From Impatiens glandulifera (Eukaryota > Streptophyta > Magnoliopsida > Ericales > Balsaminaceae): DNA of 64,000 nt. The DNA is taken from positions 120,741,533 to 120,805,532 of the forward strand of contig NC_061862.1 in the NCBI RefSeq assembly GCF_907164915.1, read 5' to 3'. The number at the start of each line of letters is the position of its first letter. The stretch's first letter is position 1. The notes beneath the pieces were generated by a model. It did no database searches and had not been told where the DNA came from. It saw nothing but the letters and a program-made list of their open reading frames with translations. The translations under genes were made by a program, and so were the position numbers. Of the stretch, positions 11,385 to 21,215 are shown piece by piece.

Positions 11385-12737
11385 CACTAGTAAAAAATTG
11401 ATTATTAAGTAAAGCAAAAACACTCGGAGAAAGACAAAATGCTTTCGGTGATACTGTTCAGCAAGGGCGATAAATGCTCTTGTAGTGTCTCGGTGATATA
11501 ACTGTCGATGAAGAAAAAATTAATGTCACCGAGAGCGTTTGTCGCCCTCGGAGATTTTTAATTTCTATAACCGAATGCAAAGTCAATACTCTTGTTGAAA
11601 ATAAATCTTTCTAAAAAAATATATATAATCTGAATCTGAATAGTCGAACCAGATACAGCAAAATATCAAACGAAAATAATACTTCTTTTTATGAGAAATG
11701 TGAAATCTTTGTCTCTTATGCAACTAACATCTTTCCTCCATTTTCTTGACTTACTTTTCCTTACCATTTGAATCATCACAAACGTTGAAAGTCCCTTTCA
11801 ATACTCCTATGATGATGGATAAAGAAGATTTATTAGTCTTAAACCTCACTTTAAGTTTCACAGGATTCTATAATTTCTTTCAATCTCATACCTCCTATGC
11901 CTTCCGCCGTCACATCTTCTACTTCGGCCAACTACAATCCTCAAATATCTTCATGGATAAAGACATTCTCTTCATCAATCGATAATCTCTATTCTAAATC
12001 TTTAAGATTTGCATGATTTTATCCAGATTTTAGATCGGTTGCAGGCGGTGACGATGATTTGGACGGCGAAGATGAAGAAGGTGACGTCGACGGTTTTAAT
12101 CAATGAACCAGATCCAGAAGATACAAACTCTTAGATCAGTTGCAGTGGATGCGATGATCACGGCGACAAAGATGAAGAAGGCGACAACGACGATGCTAGT
12201 CGATGTACCAGATCCAACAGATACAAACTTTTAGATCAGTTGAAGGCGGCGATGATGATCAGGACGACGAAAATGAAGAAGGTGACAATGAAGGTTCTAA
12301 AATCTAGTCGATGAACCAGATCCAACAGATACAAATGAAAACTCTTATTCTTCTTCATCGTCTTCACCATCACACACTTCAAATCTGTGCATATAGAAAT
12401 ACATATTAAAGATCTATATAGAAATTAGAAAAGAAATACACTGCATAAATTAAGAAGAGAAAAGGTTTGAGAGAATAAGAAAGAAGACATAATGAGGAAG
12501 AAGAAGAGAGAATGAGAGAGGAAGAAAGAGAGAGAAGCCAGAATGAGGAGGAAGAAGAGATAATGAGAGAGGAAGAAAGAGATAAAGTTGGGTCGGATGT
12601 AATTAGGGAAAAATTTACGTTTTTATCGAGAGCTAGCCTCTATTCTCGGTTATAATCATAATTTGATAATAATATCGCCGAGAGTATTCTTTCACTCTCG
12701 TCGATCATTCTCGGTAATTGTATATTTTTTACTAGTG
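11385..12737. mobile_element. Non-autonomous CACTA (En/Spm-type) element
   Basis: The left end reads CACTAGTAAAAAAT and the right end is its inverse (attttttactagtg), flanked on both sides by a 3-bp AAA target duplication. These are the hallmarks of CACTA transposons. Both subterminal regions carry repeated ctcgg/accgag motifs (11,425-11,560 and 12,625-12,720), as expected for transposase-binding repeats. The 1,353-bp interior has no transposase. Its middle (12,028-12,340) is a threefold ~100-bp repeat. A related repeat at 20.3 kb lacks the insertion and serves as an empty site. Confidence 0.85.
12028..12340 (+). repeat. Threefold ~100-bp repeat inside the CACTA element
   Basis: Three diverged copies of a block containing ttagatca/ggttg..., gacgatgat, gaagatgaagaagg and ccagatccaacagatacaaa. 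Parts could encode Asp/Glu-rich peptides (for example a GDDDLDGEDEEGD stretch) but no long frame is kept. Confidence 0.7.
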
Positions 12738-13640
12738 AAAATATACATACATACACAAAATAATAAAAATATTTCAACAATTTTAAGTGGTAAAGTGGTT
12801 AAAGTGTTCATATTTCATGATTAAGACCAGATTTCGAATACCAAAATATGCAAATTTAGATTTTCAAAAATGCATTCTTGACTATAATATATGGTAGCGC
12901 AACTTTTAAATAAAGGATACGAGGCATCTGAAAGTGTGAGGTCACGAGATGGAGGTCAGGTGGTGGATGGTTTATCGACCGAGGAGATAAAGAGGCATAT
13001 AAAAAAGTGTGAGTCACAAGATAATGATCAATTGAGGGTTAGTGGTTGGTTTGAGGTTGGATATGAGGTCTTTGATCAATTTGGATTGTTTTTTGATTTG
13101 TTGAAGTGAGATTAAAATAGAGATCGACTAAGATTGTTGAGTGGTTTGTCGAGGGATAGAGAGGCATATTAAAAAGTGTAAGTTACAAGATTATGGTTAG
13201 TTGGTGGTTTGCCGAGGGGATAAAGAGACATATGAGGAGATAAAGTGACATGAAAACGTGTGAGTCACAAGATGAGATTAAGTTGGAGATTATTGGTTGT
13301 GTTGATTGTTGATTTGTTGAAGTGAGAGTAAAAGAGTGGTCGACTATGATTGGTGAGTACTTTGTTGAAAGATAAAGAGGCATATGAAAAGTGTGATTCA
13401 CAAGATTAGGTTAGTGGGTGGTTTTCCGAGAAGATAAAGAAACATGAAAAAGTGTGTAAGATGAGGGTCAATTAGGGAGTTAGTGATTGAGTTTATCGAG
13501 AGATAAGATGTGTGTCATCAATTGAGGTCGACTAAGATTGGTGGGTGGTTTGTCGAGAGATAAAAGAGACATATGAAAAAGTGTGAGTCACAAGATAGGG
13601 GTTAAGTGGATGCGAATGAGATAAAATATATGTTAACATT
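12738..13640 (+). repeat. Repeat with tRNA-like head and iterated tail, copy 1
   Basis: Starts with a degenerate tRNA-like pair of boxes (12,785-12,841), then many diverged iterates of gataaagaggcatatgaaaa plus gtgtgagtcacaagat with gtggtttgtcgag. The same composition occurs at 20.35-21.06 kb and resumes at 24.02 kb. Short open frames here are by-products of the repeats. Confidence 0.75.
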
Positions 13641-13841
13641 AATTTTAGATTAAACTTAATTTTTACAGACTAAAAATATTTTAAATTAATTAGATTTGAA
13701 TAATATTATTTTTTTCTAAAATATATATAAGTAAATGTATACATTCTTATTCGTGTAAATACACTAGATTCACTTTTATTGTTTTTTATTTTCTCTCTCT
13801 TACAATATATATAATAATAATAATTTTAGAATCGGGATCAA

Positions 13842-15454
13842 TGATAGAGACGGGGTCTAACTATGTTGAACGCTTACACACTTCGTTTAATATTAACTTT
13901 GTTCGCAGTTAATATTTGTTTCTATTCTACGCAAGTCTTCAAAAACTCTTGAACATCAAAAACTCTTGAACAAAGTTCAACTGTGGAAACATTTGTTTGG
14001 ACTTGAAGCAATATGTGAATGACATTGAAAGAAATGAACACACGGGACAAGAGGTTCTATGGATGTTCGGAGTAGAAACTCATACGTCACCCCTTCTTCT
14101 CAACCTTGAGAAGGATGTACACTAGAAGATTATGTTTAAATACAACACTTGTACAAACCCAATCGAATAACCAGAATTTAGTTAATTCCTATTTTCGAAC
14201 TCCTAGCACACTCACTCTGTTGAACAGTAACAAATTTTGTGGACTTATAATGTTGACCAACTCACATAGAATAGGAAGTATGTAATACAATATTAACACT
14301 CTAGCAAACTTGAAGGCTTTTAGAACTTTGAGAGAGTTGTGAATAACAATGTTGTCCTTTTTCTTCTTAAGTAGGCAAGCTGTAACGGTCATATAACAGA
14401 CACATTTGCTTCATAGAATGATAGTCCTTAATTGATTGGTTGAGTTCCAAGAGAGTACGTCAGATGAGATATTTTCGATTTTGTCTGTACTTGAATGATA
14501 GTAAGCCAAATTGTCATTAATGGGATTACGATGTACGAGGAACTTATATCTCAGAAGGTTTGACTTGTCTTTGGTTCTTTTAGCATAGCTCTGTTGTTAC
14601 CAAAATATCTTCATCAGTCTTTGCACAAAAATGGAAACAAGTATCTGAGTCATAAAAACTGACGTCTGCAACTACCGGAAGTGTCCTTATATGGTACCGA
14701 GGTTGGTAAATTATAAGAATTAGGAAAGACCGAAACGCTCCAATATAATACCGATTTGATTGAAAAATTGATTTCAATAAAATATCGGACGCGCTTCTTA
14801 TATAACTGAAGTCATATAATACCGGAAGATAAATCGGATACGCTTCTATAAATTACCAAACCGGATGCGTCGCTTACAAAAATATCGAAGTCATAAACTA
14901 CCAAATACGCTTTAGTATGAAACCGAACCTACAAATAATTGGACGCGTCTTCACAAAATGCCGATTTTTAAATTACCAGACGCGTCTCTTAATATAAAAC
15001 CGATGCATAAATAATTGGCTACACTTTGATATAATACCGAAGAGCAAATAACCGAATACACTTTGGTAAAATACTAGAGAGCGAACAAACTGGGCACGCT
15101 CCATAAATTACCAATCTTCATAGAATACCGGATACGCGTCTTCATGAACCGATCTTTAAAACAAGAACTGAAGGGTTAAAAATATCGAACCGGAAGCACC
15201 CCTTTTATAAAACCGAAGTTTGCAAAAATGTCGGATAACTTTTTCTTTTCGGTTTTCTTTGATCTTCATAGGATTAAATTAACACAATTAAGTTCTTGTT
15301 TATATGCTAATATTTAATTAATACTAATAGTTGATTAACTATTTTGACTTAATAATTTCTCCCCTTTTGATTATTTAAACTAAATATTCAAAACATGGTA
15401 ATTTTATAGTCGTTGGCTAATTATCCTATGTTAATTATCTACTTTAATCTAACA
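13842..15454 (-). mobile_element. 3' LTR of a gypsy-like element
   Basis: On the minus strand a purine-rich tract (gggggtcaaat, 15,465-15,455) precedes TGTTAGATTAAAG at 15,454, an LTR start. The other end lies near 13,842 (tgatagagac) or 13,864 (tgttgaacgc); I cannot decide between them. The U3 part (14,680-15,240) consists of diverged 35-45 bp iterates built on ataccgaa, aattacc and acgcgtct. The matching 5' LTR beyond 18.7 kb was not found, so the element is incomplete. Confidence 0.6.
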
Positions 15455-18400
15455 ATTTGACCCCCGGTGTTACGCCCATAACCCCTTCCCCTTGATGGAG
15501 TAGGGACATCGTCAATAGTAGAACCATCACTTCGACGTAGTCTTCGTTTGGATAGAGAGCTTTGGTTTGCAAGTTGAGTCGCCATTTGGGATAAAGTCAT
15601 CATGTCTTCATCAGCCTCAGTTTGTTTAGCAGCCTCAACAGTTGCATTTTCTTCATCTTGAAAGCGCTGTGCAGTTGCCTCTGTCTCTCTCAATTTTTCA
15701 GCATCGGCAGCGTTGTGAGATCTAGCTATCTCCATTATTTGTGACGTGAGAATCTCAATGGAAGACTTGGTTTCGTTCTAGAGATGGAAGGATTTGTTGT
15801 GGAGGTGGAGGGATTTGTTGAAGAGAGGTTCCACCTAGTTGAGCTCTTGTCGCATTTCATTTAGCTTTTGTCTATGCGCGTTTGAGGAGGATGCTTATGA
15901 ATCCTCCATTCGGTCCAGATGTGTATTGAAAGAGTGGAAGATTTCTCGCCAAGGAGCCATAGCCTCCATGACGATTTGTCGGACATCCACTGGTCTTATT
16001 GTCTTCTCCTCGGAATTGGATCAAGTAGAGATATATGAGCTAATTGGAACAGATTGGATAGGTACAACACGTCGGGTACTAACTTAAATAGACATCTCCG
16101 AACTAACTGGTTCTTCAATAATTATATCTTTGTGTTTGACGATTAAGATTCGAAACTTCTTTGGACTTAGAGGACTTACCCGGAGTGGAGTGAGCAGTGG
16201 TCAGTTGCTTGGATCTTTGAACTTCAGCCTGTTTTGGAGGAGGTATTACATTACCGGTCGGTTCAGGTTTTTCGACTTGATGGGAGGAGGAGAGACCCTT
16301 GTCGAGTGCAAATGATGGATTTGAATGAGCTTCATCTTGCCCATCCTCATTCTCAATACCTTTAGACTCTGATGCGAAAAGACCTGAATCTGTTTTGTAA
16401 GTAGAGGTTATTTCCATGGCTTTTTCAATACACTCCCAAACTTTTCTTGGAATAAAATATTGCTACTTAGCACAAGGTCCCTTCACCTCATAGACATCAA
16501 ATAATTCTCGTTCTTTTGTGGAGGTCCTCTCCTTCTCTATTAGATGTTCCTTCAATATGTTAGCTTCTTCATCTATAATCTGCTGAGTTATGATAGTTTG
16601 AGTTTTGCTTTGAGGAGGAGGCATTTTTTCAATGAAGTCCAAAGGCTCGTTCTTGTCATCATGATTCAGATCTGTTCGAGGGGAATGAATTCCGGAACTT
16701 TCTGAATTGGAACATTCACCACCGTCCATTTACCTAAGAGTAGTGGAAATATAACCCTCTAATAGCCCATTTAAGTGATTAATCACTTCCGCGTCCTACC
16801 TTGTAGTGTCCGCATTTCGATCAAAGTTTTGCTTGCACGTTGTGTAGAAGGGAAATATAGTGCGACCCCTTGCATACGCCTCCACGAAAGTGCTTTGTTT
16901 GAGGGCTTCGGATACAGATTTTGTTTTTGCAATAGAAAAGATCACCTCCTCCAAGCTTAATAATTTCGACCACTTCTCATCTTCTACTACATCTGGAAAC
17001 GCCTCACTAAAACTCATTCCCAATCTAAGACTCACCCAAGAGTTAAATAGATCGATTTGTATCTTGGCGTCAGATTCAGTCTGTTCAACTATTAGTTGGA
17101 TGGATGTTTGTGCCTTTGGAGTAACGACAAGAGGCGAGTCAGGGGTTGGAATAGCGGTGCCTTTTCCTGCCCTAGCAACTTCAGCTCGTTTAGGTTCTAG
17201 AACCGGACTTCTGAGTTCAATTCCCCTTATTGTTCTCATTTGTGCAAAAGAGGAGAAGCACCTTGAAGTGGTTTATATGATCCTTAGTTGTTGTATGTTC
17301 ATTTGGAGCAGGCACGGTGTATAAAATCCCTTGTGGAAATGATGGAATAAGAATGGATTCTTTATTAGCAGCTATCACGGCTGTCGTATCAGCAACAGTT
17401 GAAGAGACCATGCCCAGAGTTGGAACCTTCAACTGGACAGACAAAATATTATTAGACTGACTGACTATAGTAACTTCTAACTGGCCGGTTTGCATAAGAT
17501 CAAACCGATCGGTTTAAGCATATCGGACCGGTCGATTTGAGAACTATTTAACCTATCGGTTTGGGCAGCATCATCTAGCCGGTCGGTTTGAGAGACTTCT
17601 AACCGATCGGTAGCAGCAACATTGACCACCTTGTTTGAAGCATCGATAACTACCGATTGAACCTCTAAAGTTGTAGGCTCAATCGGAGTTATGAGAAGTG
17701 TAGAACCTTGCTCCTAAACTAGAGTGTCTACCGGCACAGACGAGGCATTAAATGGTGGTGGAGGAGGAATATTTACCTCAAACCGAGTTCGTTTTCGGGA
17801 TGATGTGATTTCACCGGTTTCTTCAGGTCCAGTTCTAACAACACTATTGGTACTTGAAGTAGACTCGACCCCTGATCTGAGACTTTTTGCATACGTGGCA
17901 CGAGTGGACGGATTTATGCGCTTTGAGTTGCCCATCGACCTCTCGCCTATCGATTTCACACCGACTGTTTTTCCACTTGACTGTTGTCCGAAGGCTTCGG
18001 AGTTAGACTTCTTAGCCTTCGTAATTCTGGTGATATATCTACCAATAGTTACAACTGACATGATTTTCTTAGAGTTTAACGGAGTACCTAGATCGGTGGG
18101 AATGTATAAATGCCTCAAATCCAACCTATCTGGACTAAGAAGCCCAAACCATTTCGCACAAAATGTTAAATAAAATGAATTCCTAGTTGACGTTGTCACC
18201 TTTGACTATAACAGTCATCATATCAAACTTGCACTGGGTGATTGAGTCGTAAGCACCTCCTCTGCCCTAGAGCGCTTTAGCCGCGATATCGCATAGAATG
18301 CGGTACTCACACTTTATGTCCTTCTTATTTCCACTGCAGCTAACCGTGATATTGATATCGAAAAGGATAGATTGCATTGTAGATAGAACATTAGGTGGAT

Positions 18401-18640
18401 TGCTTGAGAAAAGTTTTTGCCTATTTTTGGGAGTTTTAGAATCTTAGCAAACTGTTCTTTTGTAATAGTGAGCTTGGTACCATTTACCTCGGTAGAGATG
18501 TAGTCGCCGACGACCTTTGCCAATTTGAAGAAATCCTGTACCGCATCATTGTAACATATAAAAGGCTCTCCCGAGTACGTTGTGAAGTCGGAAGCCTCGA
18601 TACATCAGAAAAGAGTTTCCATCTTCGATGTTCCCGATTT
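15455..18640 (-). pseudogene. Retrotransposon-associated ORF of unknown function
   Basis: Read 3' to 5' along the window, a long protein frame is kept in pieces broken by stops and frameshifts. The N-terminal part (about 18,620-18,430) reads ...FFKLAKVVGDYIS... and TITKEQFAKILKLPK. Next comes an ...EYRILCDIAAKA... stretch, QCKFDMMTVIVKGDNVN and FILFNILCEMVW (18,320-18,150), then basic and Ser/Thr-rich linkers. The C-terminus near 15,450 is rich in E/A/Q then R/G. This domain order resembles large unknown ORFs carried by LTR elements in Lamiales genomes, as I recall them. No gag, RT or integrase is present between the LTR and this ORF's start. Confidence 0.6.
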
Positions 18641-19320
18641 ATAAATGGATTCGAAATCTATTTTAATAATATTTTTAGAGAAAGCTGATTATTTAGCATG
18701 ATGATATTAGAAAAGAAGACGAAGATGAAAGGAGTTTTTAGAGAGAAGACAAAGCATGAAGGTTTTAGGTTTTGCAGGAAATCGTTATTCTAAATTTTGG
18801 CATGCACCCGATATTTAAGGAATTTAGAAAGCGTGTTTCAAACCATTTAAAGGGAAATGAACCGTCATTTTTAGTAGCGAATGTTCCCAAAAGTTATTAA
18901 AAGGGAAAATGGCGCCATTTTGAAAAGATATATTTCCAAAAAAAATGCATTATGATTTTTAGTCATAAATATCTATAACGATCATAAATTAAAAACATGA
19001 CTTAGAATAAATTTTATAATATTTAATAAATGCAGTTATTACTTAATAGCACATAACTTCATTAATAGAATTTTAAATAACCGTTTAACAAATATAAAAT
19101 AATCGGTTCACAAATTTAAAATAATCGGTTAACGTCAAGAATATTTCCCAATCCTTACTTGACAATATTAGAAAATTTAAAAACTAAATCTAGTGACTTG
19201 GGGACCCTAGGAGCATTTCTTTCTTAGCCTTTGCTATTTCTACCCTAGTAATGTAGGCATAGACTTTTTCATTATTCAAGATCTTTAAGGTTTTAGGACC
19301 GGTTCTAGGTCCAATATAAG
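18641..19320. other. Non-coding gap
   Basis: No gene or clear repeat. It may contain the 5' UTR of the retroelement ORF. A short palindrome, ggaccggttctaggtcc, lies at about 19,297-19,313. Confidence 0.5.
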
Positions 19321-19324
19321 TCTA

Positions 19325-19725
19325 ATGAAGTTAGACGATGTCTACTCGCACATTACTTCAGACCACATCTGATGTAATTAGACGATATTTACTCTTGCAT
19401 TATTTCAGACCATGTCTGATGTAATTAGACAACGTTTGCTCGAGCATTACTTCAGACCACATCAAATGTAATTAGATGGCGTCTACTTGCGCATTACTTT
19501 AGACCACGTCTTATGTAATTCGACGACGTCTTCTTGTGCATTATTTCAGACCACTTCTAAAGTCATTAGACGTCGTCTGCTCGCGCATTACTTCAGACCA
19601 TGTCTAAAGTAATTAGATGACGTCTACTCGTGCTTTACTTAAAACCACGTCTAAATTAATTAGACGGCGTCTTCTCGCGCACTTCTTTAGACCACGTCTA
19701 AAGAAGTTAGACGACGTTTGAATAA
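19325..19725. repeat. ~47-bp tandem repeat array, about eight copies
   Basis: The unit reads roughly ttagacgacgtctactcgcg followed by cattacttcagaccacgtct and aaagtaa. Copies are diverged by point changes but keep their period. Each has inward-facing AGAC/GTCT motifs that could form short hairpins. No coding frame. Confidence 0.85.
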
Positions 19726-19873
19726 ACATACTTCATTAGATTTGTACCTACACAAAGGCAAATTACCCAACTTAGTTTTATTCAAACCACATCATCAAAA
19801 CAATGTTGAACATATTCTCTTAAATTAATTATTTCTTTCTTAATAAATTTTTTCTTTTTTTTATTTAATTTAA

Positions 19874-19880
<7 letters not shown>

Positions 19881-19911
<31 letters not shown>

Positions 19912-19958
19912 GGAAATATTAATAACTAAATTATCTTTTCTAATTATTTAGTTCTATG

Positions 19959-20055
<97 letters not shown>

Positions 20056-20121
20056 TTCTTACTAATCATAGAAAATATATATTTTTAGATCAATAATTTA
20101 TATATATATATATATATATAA
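19881..20121. repeat. Cluster of (AT)n microsatellites
   Basis: Three AT runs (about 19,881-19,908, 19,964-20,052 and 20,098-20,121) separated by short AT-rich sequence. Confidence 0.9.
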
Positions 20122-20169
20122 TAACACTATATAAACAAAGTTCTTATAGATTATAAATACAATTACTTT

Positions 20170-21059
20170 ATATATATTATATTATTTTTTATTATTAATT
20201 TTATATAAATACATTTCATCTTTTATCATACATTTTTTTCTTATATCATATTTTTTTATGAGTATAAATAATTTGTTATTTAATATAAAGATTAACTAAT
20301 TGATAATAAATATTAAATACATAATATATATTTATATATAAAATTATAAAATTATTTCAACAATCTTAAATGGTCTAGTGATTAAAGTGTTCACATTTAA
20401 TGTTTAATATCAGGGTTCGAATTCCAAAAAATATGAATTTAAAAGTGAGTATTATAAATATTTAAGAGGTGTGTGAGGTCTTGAGATGAGATTCGATCGT
20501 GTGGTTTGTTGGTCGAGGGATAGATATACATATGAAAAAGTATTAGTTACAAGAGATCGACTAAGATTAGTAAGCATATGAAAACTCGGGTGGTTTGTCG
20601 GTCGATGAATAAAGATACATATGAAAAAGTGTTAGTCACAAGAGTTTGATTAAATTGATAGGCATATGAAAACGTGTGAGGTTATAAGATGAGATGAGAT
20701 TAAGATTTAGTGGGTGGTTTTCCAAAGTAAGGGTAAATATAAAAGGTATTTAATAAATTAAATATTAGTGGTTAAAAATATATGAATGAGATGTTGATTG
20801 ACCGAGTATGTGAATTAGATGTTGATTGGTGGGTGGTTTGCCGAAATGAGGGTAAATATATAAGGTTTTTAATAAATTAGATATTAATGGTTAAAAATAT
20901 ATATTTGAATTAGATGTTGATTAGTGTGTGGTTTTCTGACGAGATAAAGAGTCATATGAAAAATTTTGAGTCACAAGAGGTCTCCATAAGTTTGGTGAGT
21001 GGTTTGCAGCATATGAAAAAGTGTGAGTCAAAATAGGCTTCGATAAGATTGGTAAGTGA
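20170..21059 (+). repeat. Repeat with tRNA-like head and iterated tail, copy 2
   Basis: Parallels 11,210-11,384 plus 12,738-13,640 but lacks the CACTA insertion. The tRNA-like head is at 20,366-20,427 (tggtctagtgattaa...gggttcgaattcc). The tail has iterates of catatgaaaaagtgtgag and gtggtttgtcg. The copy is interrupted at 21,060 by LINE insertions and resumes at 24,006. Confidence 0.75.
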
Positions 21060-21064
21060 CGATA

Positions 21065-21210
21065 ACATTGTTAGAATTGTTTGAATGTTTGTTTACTTTA
21101 ACTTTACTTTAACTTTCTAGGTTTGTTTGAAAGTTAAAGGAGACTATGTCCGTTTTTTTTTCGTTTTGAGATTTTAATGAAAAAACACTAAGTCATTTTT
21201 TTCAAAAAAA
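21065..21210 (+). mobile_element. Very short 5'-truncated LINE (3' end only) with TSD
   Basis: The 146-bp insert ends gattttaatgaaaaaacact...cattttttt plus poly-A, the same 3' signature as the other LINEs here. It is flanked by a perfect 11-bp duplication, aagtgacgata, at 21,054-21,064 and 21,211-21,221. The duplication spans the junction between host repeat and the larger LINE, so this insertion is the younger one. Confidence 0.8.
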
Positions 21211-21215
21211 AAGTG

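Noticed and set aside
12891..13401. Open frames in the iterated repeat tail
   Set aside because: Produced by gtgtgagtcacaagat iterates; not conserved between repeat copies.
16860..17324. Plus-strand open frames at 15.8-18.2 kb
   Set aside because: They mirror the minus-strand retroelement ORF. Only the minus strand shows family-like motifs.
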